From contig NZ_CAJXNN010000012.1 in assembly GCF_913057115.1 (NCBI RefSeq), positions 23,030 to 87,029 on the forward strand: a stretch of 64,000 nucleotides of DNA, read 5' to 3'. The position numbers were made by a program, and so were the translations under genes. The number at the start of each line of letters is the position of its first letter. The stretch's first letter is position 1. This DNA comes from an uncultured Roseovarius sp. Lineage in GTDB: Bacteria; Pseudomonadota; Alphaproteobacteria; Rhodobacterales; Rhodobacteraceae. Shown here one piece after another: positions 27,131 to 35,982 of this stretch. The notes under the pieces are model-generated. The model searched no databases. It saw nothing but the letters and a program-made list of their open reading frames with translations, and was not told where the DNA came from.

Positions 27131-28336
27131 ATGAACAGGTTTTTTCCATCCAGAAACAAAGGCTTGGAGCGTTTGAAGGGGTTTGCGCCCCATGCAGGCC
27201 GGGATTATGCCCGGCTGCGCAACTATGACCTTGGCCCAGAGAGCCATGTTCATGTGTCACAGCTTTCCCCTTATCTGCGTCATCGCCTTGTTACGGAAAA
27301 GGAGGTTTTGCAGACGGTCTTGAACCGACATTCGCGCGCTGCGGCGGAAAAATTCATACATGAAGTTTTCTGGCGAAGTTATTGGAAAGGTTGGCTGGAG
27401 TTGCGCCCGGGGGTCTGGGGCCAGTACCGCGCAGGGCTGGCGCGGGCCTTGGATCGCACCAAGGCCGAAAGCGGGTTGCGGCAGCGTTGGGACGATGCCT
27501 GCAACGGCGAGACTGGTATTGATGCCTTCGACCATTGGGCCAAGGAGTTGCGCGAGACCGGATACTTGCACAATCACGCGAGGATGTGGTTTGCATCTAT
27601 CTGGATTCACACGCTTAATCTGCCTTGGGAGTTGGGCGCAGATTTGTTCCTGCGGCATTTGCTTGATGGTGATCCGGCGTCAAACACGCTGGGCTGGCGT
27701 TGGGTCGGTGGCTTGCAGACCATCGGCAAAACTTATCTCGCGCGGCCGGACAATATTCACAAATTCACCGAAAACAGGTTTAACCCCAAGGGCTTGGCCC
27801 GCGACGCTCATCCATTGAGCAGCCAAGGGCATCCGCCCCGCGGTGAGCCGCCACAAACGCCCCCGTGGAACCCGGCAGAGCGTGTTGGCGTTCTTATCCA
27901 TGACGATGATCTAAATCTGAATCCTCTATTTGAATCCGATGTTTATCCGCTGACCTTCACGCGACTTGTAACCTGTGACGCGCGGTCGCCCTTGGCTGTG
28001 TCCGAGGATGTGCGACGCTTTGCCAAAGGGGCCATGGAGGATACGGTGGCACGTTGGGGCGCACGGCTTGGAACGGATGCCGGGGAGCATGAAACGCCCG
28101 AGGCAATTGCGGCTTGGGCCAAGACTAATCAATTAGATCAAGTGGTTACGCCATACGGCTCAACTGGACCGGCGCGGGATGTGCTTGATGATCTGGACAG
28201 CCGGTTGACGCCGCAGGGGATATCCTTGATCCGCGTGATTAACCCTTATGATTCAATGACTTGGCCAAATGCGACCCATGGGTTCTTCCGTTTCAAGGAT
28301 CATATCGGTGAGTTTCTGGATGACTTGGGCCTTTGA
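27131..28336 (+). CDS. Photolyase/cryptochrome-family protein with FAD domain first and antenna-like domain last
   Basis: 401 residues. Residues 1-225 match the photolyase FAD-binding domain: EVFWRSYW (78-85), GETGIDAFDHW (126-136), TGYLHNHARMWFASIW (143-158), LLDGDPASNTLGWRW (177-191) and KFTENRF. The usual N-terminal Rossmann-like domain is missing. Instead residues 250-401 look like that domain moved to the C-terminus: VGVLIHDDDLNLNPLF (252-267) resembles the opening strand and loop of photolyases, and helix-strand segments such as TPEAIAAWAKTNQLDQVVT follow. This implies a circular permutation. The gene is alone between clpP and trmB. DNA repair, light sensing or another FAD role are all possible. 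Confidence 0.8.
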   Translation: MNRFFPSRNKGLERLKGFAPHAGRDYARLRNYDLGPESHVHVSQLSPYLRHRLVTEKEVLQTVLNRHSRAAAEKFIHEVFWRSYWKGWLELRPGVWGQYRAGLARALDRTKAESGLRQRWDDACNGETGIDAFDHWAKELRETGYLHNHARMWFASIWIHTLNLPWELGADLFLRHLLDGDPASNTLGWRWVGGLQTIGKTYLARPDNIHKFTENRFNPKGLARDAHPLSSQGHPPRGEPPQTPPWNPAERVGVLIHDDDLNLNPLFESDVYPLTFTRLVTCDARSPLAVSEDVRRFAKGAMEDTVARWGARLGTDAGEHETPEAIAAWAKTNQLDQVVTPYGSTGPARDVLDDLDSRLTPQGISLIRVINPYDSMTWPNATHGFFRFKDHIGEFLDDLGL

Positions 28337-28360
28337 AATCTTTTTTGAATCAAAGGCTTA

Positions 28361-29077
28361 TCAGCCAATCTTACGAAAGGTCAGATAATGCGGCACCCGG
28401 CCTTCGCGCAGGGCTTTTTGCTCATACCGGGTAGAAATCCAATCATTCCAAGGGGTTCGCCACTCCGAAGGTCCCTCGGCCAGCCATTCGAAGCCATGCC
28501 GAGGCACTTGCTCCAGCGTTTGGCGGACATAGTCGGGAATATCCGTTGCCACCCGGAAAATAGCGCCTTTTTTCAACACCTTGGAGAGCGGCTCTAAGTG
28601 CTCGGGCGTGACGAAACGGCGACGGTGGTGGCGCTTCTTGGGCCAGGGATCGGGATATAGCAGGAAGGCGCGGGAGATGCTTGCGGGGGGCAGCACATCA
28701 AACATATCGCGGGCGTCACCGGGGTGGACCGCTATATTTTGTGCTCCGGAGTCACGAATTTTGCCCAAGAGCATGGCAACGCCATTGATGTAAGGCTCGC
28801 AGCCGATGAACCCCACGTCCGGGTTCTGCACGGCCTGATGCACCATGTGTTCGCCGCCACCAAACCCGACTTCAAGCCAGACGTCCCGATCCCCAAAAAG
28901 CCCTTTTAGGTCAATGGGTTCACGCTCTGGATTCACGTCCCACCCGACAGCCCCCGGCGAAAGTTTGGCGAGGTCTTCGTCAAGGTAGGCCTCCTGCGAT
29001 TTGCGCAGGCCCTTGCCTTTGAAGCGGCCATAAAAGTTGCGCCACGGGGCGCCGGAGGGGTGCTTATCTGCGGTCAT
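28361..29077 (-). CDS. trmB: tRNA (guanine-N7-)-methyltransferase
   Basis: 238 residues. It makes m7G46 in tRNA. Family blocks: LEVGFGGGEHMVHQA (SAM loop), FIGCEPYINGVAMLL, ISRAFLLYPDPWPKKRHHRRRF (the conserved PDPWPKxRHxKRR signature) and the C-terminal SEWRTPWNDWISTRYE. The start at MTADKHPSG avoids a low-quality extension through the GTACG repeat. It follows metK by 108 bp on the same strand. Confidence 0.96.
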   Translation of the reverse strand: MTADKHPSGAPWRNFYGRFKGKGLRKSQEAYLDEDLAKLSPGAVGWDVNPEREPIDLKGLFGDRDVWLEVGFGGGEHMVHQAVQNPDVGFIGCEPYINGVAMLLGKIRDSGAQNIAVHPGDARDMFDVLPPASISRAFLLYPDPWPKKRHHRRRFVTPEHLEPLSKVLKKGAIFRVATDIPDYVRQTLEQVPRHGFEWLAEGPSEWRTPWNDWISTRYEQKALREGRVPHYLTFRKIG

Positions 29078-29084
29078 GAGAGTT

Positions 29085-29160
29085 GTACGACTCGTACGTT
29101 TTGTACGTGAGTTTCGTACGAAAATCGAACCGCCCCGAAAGTGATGCGTACGAGTCGTAC
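29085..29160. repeat. GTACG inverted-repeat element between metK and trmB
   Basis: Outer perfect 14-bp arms GTACGACTCGTACG (29085-29098) and CGTACGAGTCGTAC (29147-29160). Inside lies GTACGTGAGTTTCGTACG (29103-29120), an 18-bp string found identically in the iteron element at 56068-56085. It occupies most of the metK-trmB gap and could form a large cruciform or RNA hairpin. Confidence 0.85.
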
Positions 29161-29185
29161 GAAACACTGACGGGGCGGGCGATCA

Positions 29186-30352
29186 TCATACGGATTTCTT
29201 GAGGGTCTCGACCAGATCGGTGCGTTCCCAGCTAAAGCCACCATCGGCCTCGGGCTCGCGCCCGAAGTGACCATAGGCCGCCGTACGCTGGTAGATCGGT
29301 TTGTTAAGATCCAGCGCCTCGCGGATGCCGCGCGGGGTGAGGTCCATCGACTGGCGGATGGCCTTTTCGATGTCCGTTTCGTGGACTTGGCCAGTACCGT
29401 GGGTGTCGACATAGATCGACAGCGGCCTGGCCACGCCGATGGCATAGGAAAGTTGCAGGGTGCAGCGTTCGGCCATACCGGCAGCGACGACGTTCTTGGC
29501 AAGGTAGCGCGCGGCATAGGCCGCCGAGCGGTCGACCTTCGTGGGGTCTTTGCCGGAAAACGCACCGCCGCCGTGCGGCGCGGCCCCGCCGTAGGTGTCG
29601 ACTATGATCTTGCGGCCGGTGAGCCCTGCGTCACCATCGGGGCCGCCGATGACGAAGGTGCCGGTGGGGTTGACCCACCATTCGGTTTTGTCGCTGATCC
29701 AGTCGGCGGGCAGAACCTCGCGAATGTAAGGTTCAACGATCGCGCGGATGTCATCGCTGCTCTGGTCTTCGCTTTCGTGCTGGGTGGAGAGTACGATCTG
29801 CATCACCTCGACCGGCTTGCCATCTTCGTAACGCAGGGAAATCTGGCTTTTGGCATCGGGGCGCAGGGCGGGTTCGGCCCCGGATTTGCGCGCCTCGGCC
29901 AGACGGCGCAGGATGGCGTGCGAGAACTGGATCGGCGCGGGCATGAGCGCCTCGGTCTCATTGGTGGCATAGCCGAACATGATGCCCTGATCCCCTGCCC
30001 CGTCGCGGTCGACCCCTTGGGCGATATGCGCGGATTGTTCGTGCAGGAAGTTCAGAACATGGCAGGTATTCCAGTGGAATTTTTCCTGTTCATAGCCAAT
30101 GTCGCGGATACAATCGCGGGCGATCTGTTGGATACGGCCCATGTAGTTGCGCAGCAATTCCTGATCGGACAGCCCGACCTCCCCCCCGATAACGACCATG
30201 CCAGATGTGGCAAAAGTTTCAGCCGCGACGCGGGCGTTTTCCTCTTCTGCGATGAGGGCATCGAGGATGGCGTCGGAAATCCGGTCGCAGACCTTGTCGG
30301 GGTGGCCCTCCGAAACGGATTCGGAGGTGAAGATATAGTTTTGTCGGGACAT
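29186..30352 (-). CDS. metK: S-adenosylmethionine synthetase
   Basis: 388 residues. Makes SAM from methionine and ATP. Signatures [14 protein letters not shown] at the N-terminus, [12 protein letters not shown], and the phosphate loop [19 protein letters not shown]. It is shorter than some alphaproteobacterial MetK but complete. Its ribosome site is inside a SAM/SAH riboswitch, so SAM should repress translation. Confidence 0.98.
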   Translation of the reverse strand: MSRQNYIFTSESVSEGHPDKVCDRISDAILDALIAEEENARVAAETFATSGMVVIGGEVGLSDQELLRNYMGRIQQIARDCIRDIGYEQEKFHWNTCHVLNFLHEQSAHIAQGVDRDGAGDQGIMFGYATNETEALMPAPIQFSHAILRRLAEARKSGAEPALRPDAKSQISLRYEDGKPVEVMQIVLSTQHESEDQSSDDIRAIVEPYIREVLPADWISDKTEWWVNPTGTFVIGGPDGDAGLTGRKIIVDTYGGAAPHGGGAFSGKDPTKVDRSAAYAARYLAKNVVAAGMAERCTLQLSYAIGVARPLSIYVDTHGTGQVHETDIEKAIRQSMDLTPRGIREALDLNKPIYQRTAAYGHFGREPEADGGFSWERTDLVETLKKSV

Positions 30353-30358
30353 GTAAGG

Positions 30359-30402
30359 TGCTCCATTAATGTCTGCCGTCACGCCAGGAAGCCGTTGTGA
30401 CG
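30359..30402 (-). promoter_or_regulatory. SAM/SAH riboswitch upstream of metK
   Basis: On the minus strand the leader carries CGTCACAACGGCTTCCTGG, then CGTGACG closing the P1 stem, and ATTAATGGAGCA. TCACAACGGCTTCCTGGCG and TGGAGCA are the invariant parts of the SAM/SAH aptamer. TGGAGCA contains the Shine-Dalgarno GGAG and pairs in the ligand-bound pseudoknot, so binding blocks metK translation. It lies in the 93-nt gap after lnt. Confidence 0.95.
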
Positions 30403-30445
30403 GGATTGAAAGGTGGTTACGCGCAAGGGCGCTTGGGGTCAATCG

Positions 30446-31969
30446 CTAAGTCCCGGAGCGTTTGCGCCTGTTGTAGACACACGACAAGGTCAGAAGACAA
30501 AGAAGCGCCAAGAGGACAGGCCAATCGCCCATGCGCGCATAGGGCGTGGGGTCCATGGCCGGCGGCAGCGGCGCGTCACGCCATCCGGCCTCGTTCAAGG
30601 GGATTTGCGCGGTGATCCGGCCGCGCGCATCGATCACCGCCGAGATGCCGGTATTTGCGACTCGGATCATCGGAAGCCCCTGTTCGGCGCTGCGCAGGCG
30701 GGCTTGGGCCAGGTGTTGGTAGGGGCCGGAGATACGCCCGAACCATGCGTCATTGGTGACGAGCAGCATGACATCGGCGCGACCGGGGGCGGCGCGCACA
30801 TCCTGCGGGAAAACCCCTTCGTAGCAGATGAGCGGCAGGGCGCGGCCCAAGGCGCCAAGGTTGATGACCTGAGCACCGGGGCCAGCGGAGTAGCCTTTGC
30901 CACGTTGGGCGGCGAAGGCAGTGATGCCGAATTTCTGCAGGGTATCGCCGTATGGGATGTATTCGCCGAAGGGGACGAGGTGATGCTTGTCGTAAAGCGC
31001 CGTGACCTTCCCCGTGTCATCGAGCGCCACGAGGGAGTTGAAAAGCCGCAGCCCATCGCGGCGTTGCAGGCCAAGCACCACGGGCGCGCCTCGGGCGGCG
31101 CGGGCTATGGCGGAGAGCGTTGGTTGTGCATCGTTCAGCAGCACGGGGATGGCCGTTTCAGGCCAGACGATGAGATCGGGGCGGTTGCCGTCCTGCCCCG
31201 GTTCAGCGGTAAAGGCGATTTGGCGATCGAAGAAGGTCTGGATATGGGCCGGATCCCATTTGAGGTGCTGCGGCGCGTTGGGCTGGATCAGGCGGACCTT
31301 GGGGGCATCTTGCGGCGTTGGCGGCGCGAGTGGAAGTTGCCCTGTCACGGCGAAGAGCGCGGCAAAGCCCAGCAGACCCGCAACACCGGCAAGCCGCGGG
31401 CCGGTGAGCAGAGCGGTAAGGGCCGTGCTTGTGGCCAAAAGCGCGACTGTCAGGCCAAGCGAGCCCGCGACAGAGGCCAGCGGCAGAAGGCCCGTGTCGA
31501 TCAGCGCGTGGCCCGGTTGCGCCCAGGGAAAGCCGGTAAGGACGGTGCCGCGCAGCGCCTCGGCCAGCGTGAGCGCGCAGGCAAGGCCCAGCGCGCCGCC
31601 ACGCAGGCGATGCGACAGCCCGGCGGCCAGCGCCCAGAACAGCGCCAAGCCGCCCGCAAGCCCGAACAGCGCGAAGGGCGCCATCCACCCGTGGCGGGCG
31701 ATATCGACGAGGAACGGCTCGATGATCCAACTGAGCGAGAGCGCGAAATAGCCCGCCCCCATGGCCCAACCGCCCCAAGCCGCCGCGCGCCAGCCGGGCA
31801 AGGCGGGCAGCACCGCAAAACAGCCTGCAAAAGCCGGAATCGAGAGCCACCACAGGCCCAAGGGCGCCTGCCCGGTGGCGGCCAGAGCGCCAAGGGTAAA
31901 GAGCAACGCGAGCCGCCAACGGGGGCGCAGGTGAGTAGCGCTGTCCCTCAGGCGCAGGGCACTTTGCAT
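30446..31969 (-). CDS. lnt: Apolipoprotein N-acyltransferase
   Basis: 507 residues. Six to eight transmembrane helices fill the first half; the second half is a nitrilase-type domain with the catalytic triad Glu (VWPETAIP), Lys (YDKHHLVPFGEY) and Cys (LICYEGVF). It adds the third acyl chain to lipoproteins at the inner membrane. It starts 4 bp after corC and precedes the metK riboswitch. Confidence 0.95.
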   Translation of the reverse strand: MQSALRLRDSATHLRPRWRLALLFTLGALAATGQAPLGLWWLSIPAFAGCFAVLPALPGWRAAAWGGWAMGAGYFALSLSWIIEPFLVDIARHGWMAPFALFGLAGGLALFWALAAGLSHRLRGGALGLACALTLAEALRGTVLTGFPWAQPGHALIDTGLLPLASVAGSLGLTVALLATSTALTALLTGPRLAGVAGLLGFAALFAVTGQLPLAPPTPQDAPKVRLIQPNAPQHLKWDPAHIQTFFDRQIAFTAEPGQDGNRPDLIVWPETAIPVLLNDAQPTLSAIARAARGAPVVLGLQRRDGLRLFNSLVALDDTGKVTALYDKHHLVPFGEYIPYGDTLQKFGITAFAAQRGKGYSAGPGAQVINLGALGRALPLICYEGVFPQDVRAAPGRADVMLLVTNDAWFGRISGPYQHLAQARLRSAEQGLPMIRVANTGISAVIDARGRITAQIPLNEAGWRDAPLPPAMDPTPYARMGDWPVLLALLCLLTLSCVYNRRKRSGT

Positions 31970-31973
31970 GGGG

Positions 31974-32870
31974 TCAGCTATCCGACACGCCGGGCATCTG
32001 TACGCGCAGGCGCTTGATGCGGCGGGGGTCGGCCTCGGTCACTTCTATGGTGACGCCGGCGGGGTGTTCGACGACTTCGCCGCGCACCGGAACGCGCCCC
32101 AAAAGCATGAAGACCAGACCGCCCAGCGTGTCGATCTCTTCCTCGTCCACTTCCTCGGTATCGGTCAGGGATTGGTCGATCTCGGCCTCGAATTCCTCAA
32201 GCGGGGTCTTGGCGAGGGCAAGGTAGACGCCGGGGCGTTCCTGCGTCCAGAACTGGGCGTCGTCGAGGTCGTGCTCATCCTCGATCTCGCCGACGACCTG
32301 TTCGATCAGGTCTTCGATGGTGACAAGGCCATCCACCCCGCCGTATTCGTCGATGACCAGCGCCATGTGCCGCCGCTCGTTCTGCATTTTCTGCAGCAGG
32401 ACGCCGATCGGCATGGAGGGAGGCACGTAGAGCAAGGGGCGCAGGGTGTTGGTGATCGAGAACCCGCCCCCTTTGCCGTTGAAGCCATGTTTGAGCGCGA
32501 AATCCTTGAGGTGAACCATACCGATGGGGGTATCGAGCGTGCCCTCGAAGACGGGCAAACGTGTCAGCCCGCTGTCGCGGAACACCTGCACCAGTTCATC
32601 CTTGCTGATCGAGGCCGGGACCGAGATGATATCGGCCTTGGGAATGGCCACATCCTCGACCGCCATGTCGCGCAGATTGCCCATGCCGGGCGGCAGGCCG
32701 CTCGAGTCGGTGTCACGCGGGTTATCTTCTGATGGGGCATCATCCTCACCCTGGCTGAGAACCCCGATGATACGGCGGAAGAACCCGCCCTGTTCCTCGT
32801 CGCTTTGGTCTTGCCCCTCGGGCTGCGCGCGTTGCGCCGCGTTAGAGGAGTCTTCGGTACTGTCGCCCAT
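31974..32870 (-). CDS. CorC-type CBS-domain protein
   Basis: 298 residues with an acidic N-terminus, two CBS domains (about 65-190, with [24 protein letters not shown]) and a C-terminal CorC/HlyC transporter-associated domain (about 205-290). No membrane domain, so it is a soluble CorC type linked to Mg/Co homeostasis and usually found in this operon. Start ATG at 32870 was chosen; an in-frame GTG ten codons upstream is possible. Confidence 0.9.
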   Translation of the reverse strand: MGDSTEDSSNAAQRAQPEGQDQSDEEQGGFFRRIIGVLSQGEDDAPSEDNPRDTDSSGLPPGMGNLRDMAVEDVAIPKADIISVPASISKDELVQVFRDSGLTRLPVFEGTLDTPIGMVHLKDFALKHGFNGKGGGFSITNTLRPLLYVPPSMPIGVLLQKMQNERRHMALVIDEYGGVDGLVTIEDLIEQVVGEIEDEHDLDDAQFWTQERPGVYLALAKTPLEEFEAEIDQSLTDTEEVDEEEIDTLGGLVFMLLGRVPVRGEVVEHPAGVTIEVTEADPRRIKRLRVQMPGVSDS

Positions 32871-32917
32871 TGTCTCTTTTGTCCGGTTGGTGGGGGTCAC
32901 GGCCCCCGGGTATTGCC

Positions 32918-33415
32918 CTAATATGGGTCAGGGAGACCCAGTTTGCCAAGTATGGCAGCCTCGGTTGCTTCCATCAAAGTGGCATCTTGGTCACGGATAT
33001 GGTCATAGCCCAGCAGGTGCAGCGTGCCATGGACCAGCAAATGGGTAACGTGATCGGCCATGGGCTTGTCCTGTTCAGTCGCCTCACGCGCGCAGGTCTC
33101 AAAGGCGATGGCGATATCGCCCAGATGCTGCGGCCCCTCATCGCCCCCTTGCGGGGGCTTTTCGGGGAAGGCGCCGGCAATTTCGGGGGTGAGATCAGTC
33201 TCGGGCCAGCTAAGCACATTCGTGGGCGTGGGTTTTTCGCGAAACGATGCATTGAGGGTGGCGATGCGCGCGTCGTCGCAAGCCAGAACGGCGATTTCCC
33301 AATCTGCCGGATCGAGGCCAAGGTGGGTGAGCGTGGCCCGCGCCGCGGTTTCGGCGAGGGCCTCAAGCCCGGCCGCTTGCCAGCGGTGGTCTTCGATGAG
33401 CGTATCGGTGAGCAT
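32918..33415 (-). CDS. ybeY: Endoribonuclease YbeY
   Basis: 165 residues. The zinc motif [11 protein letters not shown] (H-x3-H-x5-H) is complete, and the NxxFR-type segment [20 protein letters not shown] is the family core. It matures 16S rRNA and takes part in ribosome quality control. ATG at 33415 was preferred over an upstream TTG. The upstream side is interrupted by a dispersed repeat and a small membrane gene before phoH. Confidence 0.95.
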   Translation of the reverse strand: MLTDTLIEDHRWQAAGLEALAETAARATLTHLGLDPADWEIAVLACDDARIATLNASFREKPTPTNVLSWPETDLTPEIAGAFPEKPPQGGDEGPQHLGDIAIAFETCAREATEQDKPMADHVTHLLVHGTLHLLGYDHIRDQDATLMEATEAAILGKLGLPDPY

Positions 33416-33425
33416 TTGGCACAAG

Positions 33426-33473
33426 CCGGGGGCGCTGCCCCCGGACCCCCGGGATATTTGTGAACAGAAGAAG
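33426..33473. repeat. GGGGGCGCTGCCCCC / GATATTTG dispersed repeat
   Basis: A stem CCGGGGGCGCTGCCCCCGG, then ACCCCCGGGATATTTGTGAACAGAAGAAG. It is a divergent member of the same family as 43435-43481, 51350-51460 and 54211-54284. Located just upstream of ybeY. Confidence 0.7.
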
Positions 33474-33521
33474 AGGCATTCGCGTGTTTTCTGTCGGGCG
33501 TCAAGGGAATGGAGAGGCGCG

Positions 33522-33899
33522 TTATGTGGTGGGTTTGAGCGCCCAGAGGATCAACCCTGTGAGGACGGCGAATAGACCTCCTTGCGGTAAAACGGCATAA
33601 CCGATGCCGACCATGAGCGGCAGGATCAGGCCGATGACGGCCATGGTGGCGGACTGGATAGCGGCGAGGCCGAGCAAAGCGCGGTTTTGGCCCCATGTGC
33701 CATAGGCAACGGTGGCCGCGAGAACGAACAACAGCCCGCTGAGAAAATGCCAGACGAGAAATCCGGTGCCGCGGGCCACCTCGGGCAAGTCAGAGGCCAG
33801 GAGTGGCGCGGCGGTTTCGGGTGTGCCGACAAAGAGATGAACGAGGGCTGTAAGCGTGGCGAGTGCCACGGCGGTATAGCCGACTTTGGATCGTATCAT
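33522..33899 (-). CDS. Four-helix small membrane protein
   Basis: 125 residues with four predicted transmembrane helices ([75 protein letters not shown]). A histidine in the first and another in the second helix (VHLF, WHFL) are conspicuous. No family recognised. It begins 21 bp after the phoH stop and is inserted between phoH and ybeY, which are normally adjacent. Confidence 0.7.
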   Translation of the reverse strand: MIRSKVGYTAVALATLTALVHLFVGTPETAAPLLASDLPEVARGTGFLVWHFLSGLLFVLAATVAYGTWGQNRALLGLAAIQSATMAVIGLILPLMVGIGYAVLPQGGLFAVLTGLILWALKPTT

Positions 33900-33920
33900 T
33901 TTGCAGGGCCTCAGGCGCAC

Positions 33921-34931
33921 CTAAGCGGCGGGGTTATCTTTGTCATAGGCTTCGATAATGGCGGCAACGAGCGGGTGGCGCACCACGTCCTTGGCCGAGA
34001 AATAATTGAAGGCGATATTGGGTATGGATTTCAGCAGGCGTTCGGCATCGTGCAAACCGGAGGTCACACCGCGCGGCAGGTCGATCTGGCTACGGTCGCC
34101 GGTGACAACCATGCGCGAGCCTTCGCCGAGGCGGGTGAGGAACATTTTCATCTGCATGGAGGTGGCGTTTTGCGCCTCGTCGAGCACCACGAAGGCATTG
34201 GCCAGCGTCCGGCCCCGCATGAAGGCCAGCGGCGCGATCTCGATGCGTTTTTCCTCGATCAGCTTGGCCAGTTGTTTGCCGGGAAGAAAGTCGTTGAGCG
34301 CGTCGTAGAGCGGCTGCATGTAGGGGTCGACCTTGTCTTTCATGTCGCCGGGCAGGTAGCCCAGTTTCTCGCCCGCCTCGACCGCCGGGCGCGACAGGAT
34401 GATCCGGTCAACATGGCCTTCGATGAACATCGACACGCCGACCGCTACCGCAAGATAGGTTTTGCCGGTGCCGGCCGGGCCGATGCCGAAGGCCAGTTCA
34501 TTGGCAAAGAGCGATTTGACATAGGCTTTTTGCGCATCGGTGCGCGGTTCGACCAGTTTCTTGCGGGTCTTGATTTCAACCCGGCCGCCCTTGAACATTT
34601 CGAGCTGATCCCCGTCGCGGGTGCCGGTACCATCGTCGCCGGTGTCCATCCGCAATTCGCGGTCGACATCGGCCGCCTCGACCGGCTTGCCGGTTTCAAG
34701 ACGTTGGTAAAGCGCGCTCAGAACTTCGATGGATTCCTTGGCGGGGGCCTCTTCGCCCATGACGACCAGTTGATTGCCGCGGCGCAAGATCTGCACGCCC
34801 ATCTTTTGTTCGATATCGGCAAGGTTGCGGTCAAACTCGCCGCACAGGTCGATCAACAGGCGGTTATCGGGAAATTCGATCGCCGCTTCGTGCAGGGCAT
34901 CGTCGGGCGGAGGCAGCACGGTGGTGTTCAA
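33921..34931 (-). CDS. phoH: PhoH-family ATPase (YbeZ)
   Basis: 336 residues. Walker A GPAGTGKTYLA, Walker B NAFVVLDEAQNAT, then RMVVTGDRSQIDLP. It has an N-terminal extension with a KH-like part (about 20-85). YbeZ works with YbeY in RNA metabolism, in keeping with its position upstream of ybeY. It is preceded by the terminator of the lipoprotein gene, so its own promoter must lie in 34932-35026. Confidence 0.94.
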   Translation of the reverse strand: MNTTVLPPPDDALHEAAIEFPDNRLLIDLCGEFDRNLADIEQKMGVQILRRGNQLVVMGEEAPAKESIEVLSALYQRLETGKPVEAADVDRELRMDTGDDGTGTRDGDQLEMFKGGRVEIKTRKKLVEPRTDAQKAYVKSLFANELAFGIGPAGTGKTYLAVAVGVSMFIEGHVDRIILSRPAVEAGEKLGYLPGDMKDKVDPYMQPLYDALNDFLPGKQLAKLIEEKRIEIAPLAFMRGRTLANAFVVLDEAQNATSMQMKMFLTRLGEGSRMVVTGDRSQIDLPRGVTSGLHDAERLLKSIPNIAFNYFSAKDVVRHPLVAAIIEAYDKDNPAA

Positions 34932-35026
34932 TCAACTCTCCAAGGTTGGCAGCTTATGGAAGAAGGGTGCCAAGTTGCGCGGGCAGGCGCAAGGGCGGGT
35001 TCGACATTGTCACGCATTTGAGACGA

Positions 35027-35059
35027 AAACAGCCGCAGGAGGCGATCCTGCGGCTGTTT
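35027..35059 (-). terminator. Rho-independent terminator after the WVDP lipoprotein gene
   Basis: A perfect 14-bp stem (AAACAGCCGCAGGA 35027-35040 with 35046-35059), 5-nt loop, flanked by T-runs in both directions; on the minus strand the T-run is TTTTCG. Confidence 0.92.
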
Positions 35060-35085
35060 GATTGGCAAATGCATGCGGTGCCACC

Positions 35086-35391
35086 TTAGATCGGATCCCC
35101 GATAATGCTGGTGGAGCCCTGTTTGAAATCGCCGGTGGCGACGGTTGGCGGGGCGGTACCAGAGCAGACCGGCTTGCCGTATTTGTCGAGACGTTGCGAT
35201 AGATAACCTTCGACACCGTCGTCGATGATCCAGTGATCGCAGCCGTTGGGGTCAACCCAGATTCCGGCGCGCATTCCGCTGAGGTGGTCGCGGTCGAAGA
35301 ACTGGCGGTCGAAGGACTTGTCGGTGCTCGCATCGCAAGCGGCGAGAAGGCCGACAACGGGCAGCGCGAGCATGAGTTTCACGTTTTTCAT
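35086..35391 (-). CDS. Lipoprotein with a WVDP/DDGVEGY domain
   Basis: 101 residues with a lipoprotein signal (MKNVKLMLALPVVGLLAAC, lipobox LAAC). The mature part contains GIWVDPNGCDHWIIDDGVEGY and a later PVC, which closely repeats the N-terminal domain of the OmpA-family protein encoded directly upstream (GIWVDPDGCEHW-MDDGVEGY-PVC). It lacks the OmpA peptidoglycan-binding domain. The paired cysteines suggest a disulfide. Presumably outer-membrane anchored; function unknown. It is 12 bp after the OmpA-type gene and ends at a strong terminator. Confidence 0.85.
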   Translation of the reverse strand: MKNVKLMLALPVVGLLAACDASTDKSFDRQFFDRDHLSGMRAGIWVDPNGCDHWIIDDGVEGYLSQRLDKYGKPVCSGTAPPTVATGDFKQGSTSIIGDPI

Positions 35392-35403
35392 TGGACCGGC
35401 CCC

Positions 35404-35982
35404 TCAGTTGATGCAGATGATTTCGACGCGACGGTTTTTCTGCATACCGGCCGCCGTGTTGTTGGTCGCCTTGGGCATGCGTTCGCCATAGCCGCGGACA
35501 TCGGCGATACGGGCGCCGACGCTTTGGGCGACGCGCGCCACCGAGTTGGCCCGGCGATAGGACAACCGCATATTGTAGCTATCCGAGGCGCGGCTGTCGG
35601 TGTGGCCGGTGATGATGTAGGACACGGCGCCGGTCTTGCGGAAGAAATCTTGCAGGCGGCGCTGACCTGCGACGCTGATCTTGGCGCTGTCGGTGGCGAA
35701 ATACTGATCGGAGTTCATCACGCCGCAGACATTGCCCCGGCGGCAGACCGGGATGCCTTGGCGGCTGACATGCGGGGTCATGTAGCCTTCGACGCCGTCA
35801 TCCATGACCCAATGTTCGCACCCGTCGGGATCGACCCAGATGCCGGGTGTGTAAATCTCACCCTTGACCGTTCGCTGCCCTTCCTGCGCCAGCCCGGCAT
35901 CCGCCGATACTGCAAGTCCGAGGGCGACGGCAGCAAGCCCCCCCAGAACGCTGCGCACTGTTCTGCAAATATCTTTCGCCAC
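35404..35982 (-). CDS. OmpA-family protein with an N-terminal WVDP domain
   Basis: 192 residues. A Sec signal (cleavage near DAGLAQ), then the WVDP-GC-HW-DDGVEGY module (about 50-85), then an OmpA C-terminal domain (about 90-190) with the peptidoglycan-binding pattern ITGHTDSRASDSYNMRLSYRRA and NRRVEI. It should sit in the periplasm and bind peptidoglycan. The GTG at 35982 is favoured because AAGGA lies 8-9 bases upstream; a GTG two codons earlier and a TTG further out are alternatives. Co-transcribed with the paralogous lipoprotein downstream. Confidence 0.85.
   Translation of the reverse strand: MAKDICRTVRSVLGGLAAVALGLAVSADAGLAQEGQRTVKGEIYTPGIWVDPDGCEHWVMDDGVEGYMTPHVSRQGIPVCRRGNVCGVMNSDQYFATDSAKISVAGQRRLQDFFRKTGAVSYIITGHTDSRASDSYNMRLSYRRANSVARVAQSVGARIADVRGYGERMPKATNNTAAGMQKNRRVEIICIN

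Noticed and set aside
30413..32017. A 534-codon open frame on the plus strand
   Set aside because: It lies wholly opposite lnt and the metK leader. Its composition is Arg/Gly/Gln-rich without strands or motifs, and lnt is a certain gene.
33687..35021. A 444-codon open frame on the plus strand
   Set aside because: Opposite phoH and the four-helix gene, no ribosome site, low-complexity His/Gln/Gly-rich product.
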